Assembly (NCBI GenBank): GCA_017415515.1
Contig: JAFQGI010000003.1
Span: 1-45,747, forward strand
Source of the DNA: Clostridia bacterium
GTDB lineage: Bacteria; Bacillota; Clostridia; Oscillospirales; Acutalibacteraceae
DNA length: 45,747 nucleotides
Direction of reading: 5' to 3'
Shown here: in pieces, positions 8,101 through 16,292 of the stretch
Position numbering within the stretch: position 1 is the stretch's first letter
Layout of the letters: the number at the start of each line of letters is the position of its first letter
Made by a program: the position numbers and the translations under genes
The notes under the pieces: model-generated
What the model saw: the letters and a program-made list of their open reading frames with translations, nothing else
Databases searched by the model: none
What the model was told of the DNA's origin: nothing

Positions 8101-8862
8101 ATGCATCATCGCGACTTGGAGCTATTGCGCCAAAAATACGCCCACCCGAGCACCGATACGGGGGTGTTGATTCAGATGGAGTTGGAGAATATTGCTCGCC
8201 TTTGCGAGCAGTGTGACGGACCCCAGCGGCAGTTTTCTGCCGCTATTGTGGACAAGTTTTGCCGTGTGATCCAACTGATGGACCAGGAAAACGAGTGGCT
8301 TTTGGCTTGCGCCGACAACCGTCTGCAAGAAGCGTGCGAAAGGGAAAAGGGTGTGTTGCAATATGTGGCGGCCCCTGCCGCTGTCACGCAAATCGCTTCG
8401 CCGGACCCCATTCCTTTCTCATCTGCCGATGATTTGCTGCGTGCTTTTTACAATCATTTCCGCACCGCCGAGCAACGGGAAGCGGATTATCGAGAAATCC
8501 CCTTTATTCTTGCCAACGTCGGCAGAATGAAGGAGGATCTGATCTACGTCGAGGATGCGGCATCCAAGCAACAGCTGGAAGACGCCGTTAAGAGTGAGAT
8601 GAAAAAGGTCAATCTCACCATGAAGGATTATGCCGCCCGCGTCAAAACCTTTGCCAAGCGGTATTTGGACGCTATGTTGGCAGACGGCGTGCTGGGATGC
8701 ACCGAGTTGACCGAAGATCGCGTTCTGTTCACCTATCGCAACATCGAGTTGATTTTGGCTCGCTTCGATACCAAAGAGGATGGCCAAATCAACAAGCAAA
8801 AATCCAACATTTGTTCCGCCCTGCGTAAGCTCAACCAGTTTAAGCGAGAAACCGAAATGTAA
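8101..8862 (+). CDS. Hypothetical protein, 253 residues
   Basis: I do not recognise a family. The protein is soluble and mostly helical in appearance, without signal peptide or membrane helix. Charged helical stretches lie near residues 10-85, then a short Ala/Pro linker (AAPAAVTQIASPDPIP), then a second helical half rich in Lys/Glu (QQLEDAVKSEMKKVNLTMKDYAARVKTF is split across two helices). The open frame extends back to 7915, but the ATG at 8101 is preceded by AAAAGGAGCG at 10 bp and lies downstream of a strong promoter, so it is chosen. It is monocistronic: a near-consensus promoter upstream and a hairpin terminator right after. Confidence 0.7.
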   Translation: MHHRDLELLRQKYAHPSTDTGVLIQMELENIARLCEQCDGPQRQFSAAIVDKFCRVIQLMDQENEWLLACADNRLQEACEREKGVLQYVAAPAAVTQIASPDPIPFSSADDLLRAFYNHFRTAEQREADYREIPFILANVGRMKEDLIYVEDAASKQQLEDAVKSEMKKVNLTMKDYAARVKTFAKRYLDAMLADGVLGCTELTEDRVLFTYRNIELILARFDTKEDGQINKQKSNICSALRKLNQFKRETEM

Positions 8863-8874
8863 ATAAGGTCACAA

Positions 8875-8920
8875 AAACAACGCCCTATGCTTGATGATAT
8901 GCGAGCATAGGGCGTTGTTT
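8875..8920 (+). terminator. Terminator after the orphan gene
   Basis: Long hairpin AAACAACGCCCTATGCT/AGCATAGGGCGTTGTTT (17-bp arms, 12-base loop) starting 13 bp after the stop codon. The T-run is inside the right arm. Confidence 0.75.
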
Positions 8921-9003
8921 GGTGTATTTAGTGAAAAAACACTAAAATATTGAGTTATAAATTGTACAAAAGATAGAAAAAGGGGAAATAGTGAAATTCC
9001 TCC

Positions 9004-9033
9004 TTTACATTTTAGGGAAATGAATGCTATAAT
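9004..9033 (+). promoter_or_regulatory. Promoter for the small-ORF cluster
   Basis: TTTACA (9004-9009), 18-bp spacer, consensus TATAAT (9028-9033) in an AT-rich stretch (8921-9100) that holds no other gene. It lies 80 bp upstream of the first small ORF. Confidence 0.65.
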
Positions 9034-9112
9034 TGGTGTGAGGGAGGAAAATAGTAAAGAAAAAGGATTGTTGGTTAGTTAAAAACTATTTATTGGAAAG
9101 GGAGAAATGAAA

Positions 9113-9325
9113 ATGAAACATCTTACTGCTACTGAGGCTATGTTCTACGATTACCTGCTCACCTGTGGCTATCGCCGCAACACCGCCAAGGATTATGCCC
9201 ATCGCATTCGCAAAATCGGCTCCATTGACGTTCTGTTGCATCAGGATATCACCCCCTATATTGAGGAGTATACCATCGGCGCCCATCAGCGGCGATCCCA
9301 TCAGCAGAGGCTTGCTGGTGTTTGA
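9113..9325 (+). CDS. Small protein resembling a recombinase core-binding (SAM-like) N-terminal domain
   Basis: A 70-residue ORF. The segment FYDYLLTCGYRRNTAKDYAH has the look of the N-terminal SAM-like/core-binding domain of tyrosine recombinases, but no catalytic domain follows, so it is not an integrase. I start at the ATG at 9113, 9 bp after GAAAGGGA; the ATG at 9107 is too close to it. The frame ends with TGA at 9323-9325. The +1 frame is open across the end of this gene and continues to 9428 with plausible protein (see next entry), so the gene may be frameshifted. A strong promoter lies upstream. Confidence 0.5.
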   Translation: MKHLTATEAMFYDYLLTCGYRRNTAKDYAHRIRKIGSIDVLLHQDITPYIEEYTIGAHQRRSHQQRLAGV

Positions 9326-9428
9326 GGACGTTTCTTTGATCGAGCCGTTTAAGGTGCTCTACGATGCCTATTGCCGCAGCGAGGATGGCTATTGGGAGAA
9401 CTACGGCTATTGGATGCGGAAAAGCTGA
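9278..9428 (+). pseudogene. Out-of-frame continuation of the small ORF (possible frameshift remnant)
   Basis: Frame +1 relative to 9113-9325, encoding SLIEPFKVLYDAYC and SEDGYWENYGYWMRKS before TGA at 9426-9428. It has no start codon with a ribosome binding site of its own. It reads as the C-terminal part of the preceding ORF after loss or gain of a base somewhere in about 9275-9320. It may instead be non-coding. Confidence 0.3.
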
Positions 9429-9456
9429 TTTACATAAGAGAAAAGGAGAGTGCGTT

Positions 9457-9642
9457 ATGGGTTTTTACGGAAAATGGGAGACCTGGAAAATCGTATATGT
9501 CCCTAAGGTAATGAACGGTGGCGTGCGTGGTGTGGCTTTGGTGGAGGCAGGTGATCGCGCCCACGCCATATACACCTTCCATCAGCAGTATGCCGGTCAG
9601 TATCACACGGTGGAATCCTGCGAAAAGCTGCTTGGCAACTAA
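9457..9642 (+). CDS. Small hypothetical protein, 61 residues
   Basis: A short soluble protein beginning MGFYGKWETWKIVYVPKV and ending SCEKLLGN, with AAAAGGAGAG 7 bp before the ATG. It contains a GGVRGVALVEAGDRAHAIYTF segment (given here as two overlapping beta/alpha-like parts) and an AGQYHTVESC tail. No family recognised. It is the last gene of the small-ORF unit that starts at the promoter near 9004 and is closed by a bidirectional terminator. Confidence 0.6.
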   Translation: MGFYGKWETWKIVYVPKVMNGGVRGVALVEAGDRAHAIYTFHQQYAGQYHTVESCEKLLGN

Positions 9643-9645
9643 CGA

Positions 9646-9677
9646 AAAAAGGACACCCGAGAGGGTGTCCTTTTTCT
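9646..9677. terminator. Bidirectional terminator between the small-ORF unit and the dNTPase gene
   Basis: 13-bp perfect stem AAAAAGGACACCC/GGGTGTCCTTTTT with GAGA loop, between convergent genes; T-runs on both strands. Confidence 0.9.
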
Positions 9678-9678
9678 T

Positions 9679-10923
9679 TTAATCTTCCATACCGATTTGC
9701 CCTTGCAGGCGGGTGCGTTTTTCGTGGATATCGTTGAAATAGCCGGTGTATTCGACGTAGTATTTGCTGTCGGGGAACAGATAGTGATACAAATCAATGA
9801 GATAATCGTCGGTCATGCTGGCAATATAGTCCACCACGATCTGGTTGGGTTCACTCTGCTCATAGGGGGTATCGCGGTGGTAATGGGTGGCGTTGACATA
9901 GTCGATGTGGTGCAGGAAAATGGGACTGTCGCGGCGATCGTTTTCCAGATCGTCCAGCAATTTTTCGTACAGCTCCTCCATCATATATTTCACCACGCGG
10001 TCCAGGATGACACGCCCCGGCTCGTTGGCATAGATCATGGAATAGTTTTCCCGCTTATAATTCTGCACAGCGGCAAAATGCTCCTCATCCAGCTTGATGT
10101 AGGGTTTGCCGTAGCTGTTTTCGATGATGTTGACCACCAGATTGTTGACGATCTCGGAGTTGATGGTACCGATGCCGTCGGCGGTGAAATGCTCGTCCTC
10201 GATCATTTGCATACGGGCGGCATCCTGGCGATCCTTGCCTAAGTAGGCGATGATGTCCGAGATGCGCACCACGTTGCCTTCCAGCGTGGAGGGCTGGATC
10301 TTGTTGGAATAGCCGGGGATGGTGTAGCACTTCTCCAATTCCGCCGCAAAAGCCTCAAAGGTGTCCATCGGCACGGGGCGGTATTCCGACAGTTCGATTT
10401 CGCCGTTGTGACCCGCAATGCCGGAGAGGGTCTGCAGCGTCAGATTCATGGGAAAGATCTCGGTCAACACGCGGGCGGAGTGAATGTTGTGGGTGAAATA
10501 GCGGCCGGTGTGCTTGTTGTACAGCTCGTTGAGATACACCTCGCCGCAGTGGGCGAAGGGGGTGTGACCGATGTCGTGTCCCAAAGCGATGGCCTCAATC
10601 AGGTCGAGGTTGAGATTCAGCGCACGGCCGATGGTGCGGGCAATGCGGGACACCAACTGCACGTGAAGACCACGGCGGGTGATGTCGTCGTTCTTGGTCA
10701 GGGCGAACACCTGGGTCTTGTCGGTGTAGCGGTTGTAGTAAGGGGAATAGAGGATTTTATCAATATCCTTTGCGAAAGCGGGACGCCATACGGTGTCCGG
10801 CTTGCCGGTGGCATAGCGGCGGATGGCCGCCTCATCGTGAAAGGAAAAATCGGTATAGGAATGGGTCTTTTTCTCCCGTTCCATCCGTTCGGACAGGGCA
10901 GGGGACAGTTGTTCTTTTGCCAT
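9679..10923 (-). CDS. dGTP triphosphohydrolase-family HD-domain protein
   Basis: A 414-residue HD-superfamily nucleotidohydrolase of the Dgt/SAMHD1-like group, which converts dNTPs to nucleoside and triphosphate. Metal ligands appear as H87 (RGLHVQLVSRIAR) and the HD pair at 116-117 in GHDIGHTPFAHCGE. Further family segments are IAGHNGE and VRISDIIAYLGKDRQDA. The frame extends further upstream, but the ATG at 10923 has AAAAGGAGGG ahead of it and lies downstream of a good promoter, so it is chosen. It is divergent from metY. Substrate specificity cannot be read from the sequence. Confidence 0.85.
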   Translation of the reverse strand: MAKEQLSPALSERMEREKKTHSYTDFSFHDEAAIRRYATGKPDTVWRPAFAKDIDKILYSPYYNRYTDKTQVFALTKNDDITRRGLHVQLVSRIARTIGRALNLNLDLIEAIALGHDIGHTPFAHCGEVYLNELYNKHTGRYFTHNIHSARVLTEIFPMNLTLQTLSGIAGHNGEIELSEYRPVPMDTFEAFAAELEKCYTIPGYSNKIQPSTLEGNVVRISDIIAYLGKDRQDAARMQMIEDEHFTADGIGTINSEIVNNLVVNIIENSYGKPYIKLDEEHFAAVQNYKRENYSMIYANEPGRVILDRVVKYMMEELYEKLLDDLENDRRDSPIFLHHIDYVNATHYHRDTPYEQSEPNQIVVDYIASMTDDYLIDLYHYLFPDSKYYVEYTGYFNDIHEKRTRLQGQIGMED

Positions 10924-10945
10924 AAAATATCCCTCCTTTTCGATT

Positions 10946-10974
10946 AGTATACCACACTTTCCCGCAAAATGCAA
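10946..10974 (-). promoter_or_regulatory. Promoter of the dNTPase gene
   Basis: Minus strand TTGCAT (10969-10974), 17-bp spacer, TATACT (10946-10951), 22 bp from the start codon. The spacer ends GGGAAAGTGTGG. Confidence 0.75.
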
Positions 10975-10992
10975 GAGGGCAGAATTCAGCCG

Positions 10993-11008
10993 TTGTAAGC
11001 GGTTACAA
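10993..11008. promoter_or_regulatory. Catabolite-responsive-element-like palindrome
   Basis: TTGTAAGCGGTTACAA is an inverted repeat (TTGTAA/TTACAA). Its first 15 bases fit the Gram-positive CcpA site consensus WTGNAANCGNWNNCW at every fixed position. It lies between the divergent dNTPase and metY promoters, 18 bp beyond the -35 of the former and about 35 bp before the -35 of the latter. Confidence 0.4.
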
Positions 11009-11043
11009 TTCTCTCTTTTTTCGCCACCTCCTCCCGCTCCCCC

Positions 11044-11073
11044 TTGACACTCACCCTTTATTGGTAGTATAAT
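11044..11073 (+). promoter_or_regulatory. Promoter of metY-metA
   Basis: Consensus TTGACA (11044-11049), 18-bp spacer and consensus TATAAT (11068-11073). The leader to the ATG at 11111 is only about 30 bases, so there is no room for a SAM riboswitch or a T-box. Confidence 0.8.
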
Positions 11074-11110
11074 ATCCTGTAATGAATTTTCTCCGAAAGG
11101 ATGGTACATA

Positions 11111-12394
11111 ATGAGCAATTATAAAATCGAAACCAAGTGCGTGCAGGGTGGCTACACCCCGGGTAACGGCGAGCCTCGCCAGATACCCATCATCCAGTCC
11201 ACCACCTTCAAATACGCCACCAGCGAGGATATGGGCAAGCTGTTTGACTTAGAGGCCTCCGGCTATTTCTATACCCGTCTGCAGAACCCCACCAACGATT
11301 CCGTGGCGGCGAAGATCTGCGAGATGGAGGGCGGCACCGCCGCCATGCTGACTTCTTCCGGTCAGGCCGCCTCTTTCTACTCCGTGTTCAACATCGCCTC
11401 CTGCGGCGACCACGTGGTGTCCTCCTCCTCCATCTACGGCGGCACCTACAACTTGTTCGCCGTCACCATGAAGCGGATGGGCATCGACTTTACCTTTGTT
11501 TCTCCCGACTGCACCGAGGAGGAGCTGAACGCTGCCTTCCGTCCCAACACCAAGGCGGTGTTCGGCGAGACCATCGCCAACCCCGCTTTGACTGTGCTGG
11601 ACATTGAAAAGTTTGCCAATGCCGCCCACGCCCACGGCGTGCCGCTGATCATTGACAACACCTTCGCCACCCCCGTCAACTGCCGTCCCTTTGAGTGGGG
11701 TGCCGACATCGTCACCCACTCCACCACCAAGTATATGGACGGTCACGGTGCGGCTGTGGGCGGCTGCATCGTGGACAGCGGTAAGTTCGACTGGACCAAA
11801 TATCCCGACAAATTCCCCGGTCTGTGCATCCCCGACGACAGCTATCACGGCGTTACCTACACCGAGCGCTTCGGCTTGGAGGGTGCCTACATCACCAAGG
11901 CTACTGCACAGTTGATGCGTGATTTGGGCTCCATCCAGTCCCCCCAGAACGCCTTCTTGCTGAATCTGGGTCTGGAGAGCCTCCACGTGCGTATGAAGCG
12001 CCATTGTGAGAACGGTCAGGCGGTGGCGGAATACCTGCAAAGCGACGACCGCATCGCGTGGGTGACCTATCCCGGTCTGCCCGGCGACAAATACTACGAT
12101 CTGGCGCAGAAATATCTCCCCAACGGCTCCTGCGGCGTGGTGAGCTTCGGCGTCAAGGGTGGTCGTGCCGCCGCTGAGAAGTTTATGAAGAATTTGAAGC
12201 TGGCCGCCATCGAGACTCACGTGGCTGACGCCCGCACCTGCTGTCTGCATCCCGCCTCCGCCACCCATCGCCAGATGAGCGATGCCGAGTTGGCCGCCGC
12301 CGGCGTATCCCCCGATCTGGTGCGCTTCTCCTGCGGCATCGAAAACGCCGAGGATCTGATCGCCGACATCAAGCAGGCGCTGGATAACCTGTAA
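11111..12394 (+). CDS. metY: O-acetylhomoserine sulfhydrylase (PLP enzyme)
   Basis: A 427-residue Cys/Met-metabolism PLP enzyme that makes homocysteine from O-acetyl-homoserine and sulfide. Visible are the phosphate-binding [12 protein letters not shown] near residue 79, [13 protein letters not shown], the IIDNTFATP loop near 181, and the Schiff-base lysine K207 in [12 protein letters not shown]. The C-terminal segment [10 protein letters not shown] and the length of about 427 fit MetY better than the roughly 380-residue MetB/MetC group. metA, which makes the acetylated substrate, follows 37 bp downstream. The ribosome binding site is AAAGGA. Confidence 0.9.
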   Translation: MSNYKIETKCVQGGYTPGNGEPRQIPIIQSTTFKYATSEDMGKLFDLEASGYFYTRLQNPTNDSVAAKICEMEGGTAAMLTSSGQAASFYSVFNIASCGDHVVSSSSIYGGTYNLFAVTMKRMGIDFTFVSPDCTEEELNAAFRPNTKAVFGETIANPALTVLDIEKFANAAHAHGVPLIIDNTFATPVNCRPFEWGADIVTHSTTKYMDGHGAAVGGCIVDSGKFDWTKYPDKFPGLCIPDDSYHGVTYTERFGLEGAYITKATAQLMRDLGSIQSPQNAFLLNLGLESLHVRMKRHCENGQAVAEYLQSDDRIAWVTYPGLPGDKYYDLAQKYLPNGSCGVVSFGVKGGRAAAEKFMKNLKLAAIETHVADARTCCLHPASATHRQMSDAELAAAGVSPDLVRFSCGIENAEDLIADIKQALDNL

Positions 12395-12431
12395 TTCCCA
12401 ACGAAAGCCGATAGGAAGGGAGGAACGCCTT

Positions 12432-13349
12432 ATGCCCATTAAAATTCCCAACGATCTGCCGGCGGTGCAGACGCTGACCGACGAGAACATTTTCGTGATG
12501 ACCGAGACCCGCGCCATCACCCAGGACATCCGTCCTCTGAAGATTCTTCTGCTCAACCTGATGCCTAAAAAGATCGAAACCGAGACCCAGTTGGCTCGCC
12601 TGCTGGGCAATTCCCCTCTGCAGGTGGAGATGGAGTTCATCCACACCAAATCCCACGTGTCCAAGAACACCTCCGCCGAGCATCTGTTCACCTTCTACAA
12701 GACCTTTGAGGACATCAAGCATAACCACTACGACGGCCTGATCATCACCGGCGCTCCCGTGGAGCAGATGCCCTTTGAAGAGGTGGAATACTGGGAGGAG
12801 CTCTGCGACATTATGGAGTGGAGCAAGACCCACGTCACCAGCACCTTCCACATTTGTTGGGGTGCTCAGGCGGGTCTGTATTACCACTATGGCATTCAAA
12901 AATACCCTCTCGGCTTCAAATATTCCGGCATCTATCCCCACAAGGTGGATTATAAGCGCTCCATCCTGTTCCGTGGCTTTGACGATACTTTTATGGTGCC
13001 CCAAAGCCGCTACACTACGGTGAAAGCCGAGGACGTGGCTGCCGTGCCCGAACTGAAGATCCTCGCTTCCTCCGAAGAGACCGGCATCTACGCCATCGCC
13101 ACCGCGGGCGGTCGTCAGATCTTCATCACCGGTCACTCCGAATACGATGCCGACACGCTGAAAAACGAGTATAACCGCGACGTAGCGGCGGGGCTGAACC
13201 CCGACGTGCCGGTGAACTACTTCCCCGACGACGACCCCACCAAGGCGCCGCTGGTCACCTGGCGTGCCCACGCCAATTTGCTGTACAGCAACTGGCTCAA
13301 CTACTTCGTCTATCAGACCACACCGTATGATATTAAGGAGATAAAGTAA
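12432..13349 (+). CDS. metA: Homoserine O-acetyltransferase of the MetA family
   Basis: A 305-residue MetA-type acyltransferase with a class I glutamine-amidotransferase-like fold. The catalytic Cys142 lies in [13 protein letters not shown], and [17 protein letters not shown] forms the acyl-CoA pocket. Residue 111 is Glu. In this family Glu111 is reported to select acetyl-CoA while Gly111 (as in E. coli) selects succinyl-CoA, so the enzyme should make O-acetyl-homoserine, the substrate of the neighbouring MetY. Default naming as a succinyltransferase would be wrong. GGAAGGGAGG precedes the ATG. It is the second gene of the metYA operon and is followed by a terminator. Confidence 0.92.
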   Translation: MPIKIPNDLPAVQTLTDENIFVMTETRAITQDIRPLKILLLNLMPKKIETETQLARLLGNSPLQVEMEFIHTKSHVSKNTSAEHLFTFYKTFEDIKHNHYDGLIITGAPVEQMPFEEVEYWEELCDIMEWSKTHVTSTFHICWGAQAGLYYHYGIQKYPLGFKYSGIYPHKVDYKRSILFRGFDDTFMVPQSRYTTVKAEDVAAVPELKILASSEETGIYAIATAGGRQIFITGHSEYDADTLKNEYNRDVAAGLNPDVPVNYFPDDDPTKAPLVTWRAHANLLYSNWLNYFVYQTTPYDIKEIK

Positions 13350-13353
13350 GCGT

Positions 13354-13385
13354 AAAAGCGCACCGAGGTTTCGGTGCGCTTTTTT
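13354..13385 (+). terminator. Terminator after metA
   Basis: Stem AAAAGCGCACCGA/TCGGTGCGCTTTT with a GGTT loop and a T6 run, 4 bp after the stop. Confidence 0.9.
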
Positions 13386-13388
13386 CGT

Positions 13389-13488
13389 GCGGGCGGTCGA
13401 GGTAGCGAAGCGACACGAGCGGCAATGAATGACAGTCCGGTGGACTGTCAGAACCGCGAGTGGACCGAGCCGCAGCGAGACCGCCCGC
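13389..13488. repeat. Nested inverted-repeat element
   Basis: In the 315-bp gap between metA and polA. The outer arms are perfect 10-mers (GCGGGCGGTC at 13389-13398, GACCGCCCGC at 13479-13488). Inside is a perfect 8-bp hairpin, GACAGTCC/GGACTGTC (13431-13449). The right end continues CCCTAC; the reverse complement (GTAGGGGCGGGC) recurs at 25146. It has no coding potential I can support. Confidence 0.6.
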
Positions 13489-13514
13489 CCCTACATCCTC
13501 GCACCGACTTGTTT

Positions 13515-13577
13515 GCCTTCCCCTCGAGGGGAAGGTGGCCGAGCGTTAGCGAGGTCGGATGAGGTGGACGCGGAGCG
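13515..13577 (+). repeat. Palindromic intergenic repeat, copy A
   Basis: First stem GCCTTCCCCT/AGGGGAAGGTGGC. The second stem GGCCGAGC/GCGAGGTC has tandem G-A mismatches around TTA-type loop bases. A GGATGAGGTGG box and a short GCG/CGC stem follow. It shares its layout with six other copies in the window. Confidence 0.75.
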
Positions 13578-13625
13578 CTAAAGAAACATTTTCAGAAATC
13601 CCTTTCTTTTCCGCCTTATATATGC

Positions 13626-13631
13626 TATAAT
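13626..13631 (+). promoter_or_regulatory. Extended -10 promoter of polA
   Basis: TGC-TATAAT at 13623-13631, about 34 bp before the start codon; the -35 region (TTTCTT, 13603-13608) is poor. Confidence 0.55.
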
Positions 13632-13664
13632 ACCTCTGTAATCACGTTCGCAAAGGATGATTTT

Positions 13665-16229
13665 ATGAACCGCCTACTCGTCATCGACGGCAACAGCATC
13701 ATCAACCGCGCCTTTTACGGCGTCAAGGCACTCACCACCAAGGATGGGCGATTTACCAACGCCATCGTTGGCTTTCTCAATATTCTGGCTCGTTTGCGGG
13801 AGATGTCCGATGCCACCCATATCGCCGTGGCTTTTGACCGCAAGGCGCCCACCTTCCGCCACAAGGCCTATGCCGAGTATAAGGCGGGACGCAAGGGTAT
13901 GCCGGAGGAGCTGCGCCAGCAGTTGCAGCCCCTCAAGGACATCCTCGCCGCCATGGGGCTGACCTTGGTGGAACTGGACGGCTACGAAGCAGACGACATC
14001 CTCGGCACCTTGTCTAAGGCTGCCGCCGAGGCGGGGGATATGTGCTTTATCGCCACCGGTGACCGGGACAGCCTGCAGTTGGTGGGGGAGGGGGTCACCG
14101 TCCTGCTGGCCACCACCAAGATGGGGCATCCCGAAACGGTGGTATACGACCCTGCCGCTATTATGGAGAAATACGGTCTCACCCCTGCTCAACTCATTGA
14201 CCTCAAAGCGTTGCAGGGGGACACCAGCGATAACATTCCCGGTGTTCCCGGGGTGGGGGAGAAGACCGCGCTGGATCTGATGCAGCGCTTTCACTCCTTG
14301 GATAACATCTACGAAAATCTCGACTCTCTCGACATCCGTGACAGCCTGCGGAGTAAACTCTCTGCCGGTCGTGAAAGCGCTTACATCTCCCAAATGCTGG
14401 GCACCATCTGCCGTGAGGCTCCTATCGATTTGACGGCAGACACCTATGCCATCCGTCCTATGGACGAGCCGTTGTTGGCCTCTCTGTTGCAGGATTTGGA
14501 GCTGTTCAAGTGGATGGAGAAACTGAATCTTTCCGCTGTCGCCGTTCCTGTTAAAACCCAGGCGGTGGAAATTTCTACTCCTGTCGTCGAGGGCAACGAG
14601 GCGGCGGAGGATTTCATCGCCGCTATTAAGATGGCGGGCAAAATGGACGTTCTTGCCACGGTAGAGGGGGGCGACATCACCGCCCTTGCGATTGCCGCCG
14701 CCAATCGTTGTGCTCGCTTTGATCGTTTCTGCTTCTCTTTCGAATCTCTCATCGACCTGCTCTGCGACCCCACGGTGGAAAAGCGCACCCACGACAGCAA
14801 ACCTCTCTTTGGCGCGTTGCTGGCGCAGGGATTGACCCCTGCCGCCTTCACTTTGGATGCCGCGCTGGCGGCGTATCTGCTCAATCCTCTTTCCTCCGAT
14901 TATTCGCTGGCTCGTCTGCTCCCCGAGTACGGCTTTGCCGCGGAGGAACCGCTGCATACGTTCCCTCGGCTCTGCGACAACTTTTCTGCCACGGTCGAGG
15001 AGCAGGGGATGACCTCGTTGCTCATCGATGTGGAGCAGCCGTTGGCGTTGGTGCTGGCGGATATGGAGCAGCAGGGCGTGGCGGTGGATCGCGAGGGCAT
15101 TGCCAAGTTTGGTGCCGAACTGACGGCTCGCATCGCCACCCTGCAAAAGGACATTTTCGCTCAGGTGGGGTATGAGTTCAACCTCAACTCCCCCAAGCAG
15201 TTGGGCAAGGCGCTGTTTGAGGATTTGGGCTTGCCCCACGGCAAGAAGACCAAATCCGGTTACTCTACCTCCGCCGACGTGCTGGAAAAACTGCGAGGGG
15301 AGTATCCTGTGGTGGCGAGCCTGTTGGATTACCGTACCCTTTCTAAACTCAACAGCACCTACTGCGAGGGCTTGCTCAAGGTCGTCGATTCCGACGGCCG
15401 CATCCGTTCGGTGTTTAACCAGACCGAGACCCGCACCGGCCGCATATCTTCCTCTGAGCCGAATCTGCAAAATATACCCGTCCGCTCTGAGCTGGGGCGG
15501 CAGATGCGCCGCTTCTTCACCGCCCGCGAGGGATGGGTGCTGTGCGACGCCGATTATTCTCAGATCGAACTCCGTGTGCTGGCCCACATGGCCGCCGAGC
15601 CGACGATGTGCGCCGCTTTTAACGGCGGCACCGACATTCATCGCCAAACCGCCGCCTCGGTGTTCGGCGTTTCTCCCGAAGAAGTGACCTCCCACCAGCG
15701 CTCCGCCGCCAAGGCGGTGAATTTCGGTATCATCTACGGACAGGGAGCCTATTCCTTGTCGGAGGATTTGAACATCTCCTTTGTGGAGGCCAAGGAATAT
15801 ATCGACCGCTATCTGGCTAATTTCAGCGCGGTCTCTGCTTTTATGGAGCAGCTCATCGCCGACGCCACCGAGCGCGGCTACGGCGTCACCCTGATGGGTC
15901 GCCGCCGTCCCCTGCCGGAGCTCAAAGCCGGCAACGCCATGACCCGCCATTTCGGCGAGCGTGTGGCACGGAATATGCCCATTCAGGGCACCGCCGCCGA
16001 TATTATCAAGGTGGCGATGGTCCGTGTCCACCGCCGTCTGGCTGCCGAGGGCTTGCAGGCAAAACTGATTCTGCAGGTGCACGATGAATTGATGGTGGAG
16101 TGCCCCGCCGCCGAGGCAGATGCCGTCTGCCGCCTGCTGGTGGAGGAGATGGAGGCCGCCGCTGACCTCACCGTCCGCCTGGAGGTGGACGCCCACGTGG
16201 GCGAAACCTGGTACGACGCCAAAGGATAA
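13665..16229 (+). CDS. polA: DNA polymerase I
   Basis: An 854-residue family A polymerase used in Okazaki fragment processing and repair. Residues 1-290 form the 5' nuclease (IDGNSIINRAF, VAFDRKAPTFRH, ATGDRDSLQL, DNIPGVPGVGEKTA). Residues about 300-470 correspond to the 3'-5' exonuclease fold but lack the acidic DxE-type motifs, so no proofreading is expected. The polymerase part carries motif A (DADYSQIELRVLAHMA), motif B (RSAAKAVNFGIIYGQGAY) and motif C (QVHDELMVE). The start follows AAAGGATGATTTT. A large antisense open frame is a codon-bias shadow. Confidence 0.96.
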   Translation: MNRLLVIDGNSIINRAFYGVKALTTKDGRFTNAIVGFLNILARLREMSDATHIAVAFDRKAPTFRHKAYAEYKAGRKGMPEELRQQLQPLKDILAAMGLTLVELDGYEADDILGTLSKAAAEAGDMCFIATGDRDSLQLVGEGVTVLLATTKMGHPETVVYDPAAIMEKYGLTPAQLIDLKALQGDTSDNIPGVPGVGEKTALDLMQRFHSLDNIYENLDSLDIRDSLRSKLSAGRESAYISQMLGTICREAPIDLTADTYAIRPMDEPLLASLLQDLELFKWMEKLNLSAVAVPVKTQAVEISTPVVEGNEAAEDFIAAIKMAGKMDVLATVEGGDITALAIAAANRCARFDRFCFSFESLIDLLCDPTVEKRTHDSKPLFGALLAQGLTPAAFTLDAALAAYLLNPLSSDYSLARLLPEYGFAAEEPLHTFPRLCDNFSATVEEQGMTSLLIDVEQPLALVLADMEQQGVAVDREGIAKFGAELTARIATLQKDIFAQVGYEFNLNSPKQLGKALFEDLGLPHGKKTKSGYSTSADVLEKLRGEYPVVASLLDYRTLSKLNSTYCEGLLKVVDSDGRIRSVFNQTETRTGRISSSEPNLQNIPVRSELGRQMRRFFTAREGWVLCDADYSQIELRVLAHMAAEPTMCAAFNGGTDIHRQTAASVFGVSPEEVTSHQRSAAKAVNFGIIYGQGAYSLSEDLNISFVEAKEYIDRYLANFSAVSAFMEQLIADATERGYGVTLMGRRRPLPELKAGNAMTRHFGERVARNMPIQGTAADIIKVAMVRVHRRLAAEGLQAKLILQVHDELMVECPAAEADAVCRLLVEEMEAAADLTVRLEVDAHVGETWYDAKG

Positions 16230-16237
16230 TCGCATAC

Positions 16238-16280
16238 AAAGCACACCACTGCGAGAGGGTCGCGGTGGTGTGCTTTTCCT
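16238..16280 (+). terminator. Terminator after polA
   Basis: Stem AAAGCACACCAC/GGTGGTGTGCTTT extended by an inner GCGA/TCGC pair, followed by TCCTTTCC. Confidence 0.8.
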
Positions 16281-16292
16281 TTCCTTGTGCAG

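Noticed and set aside
9113-9325. Integrase marking a mobile element
   Set aside because: Only a core-binding-like segment is present, with no catalytic Arg-His-Tyr domain and no flanking att-like repeats.
11074-11110. SAM riboswitch or T-box before metY
   Set aside because: The leader is only about 30 bases after the promoter, too short for either.
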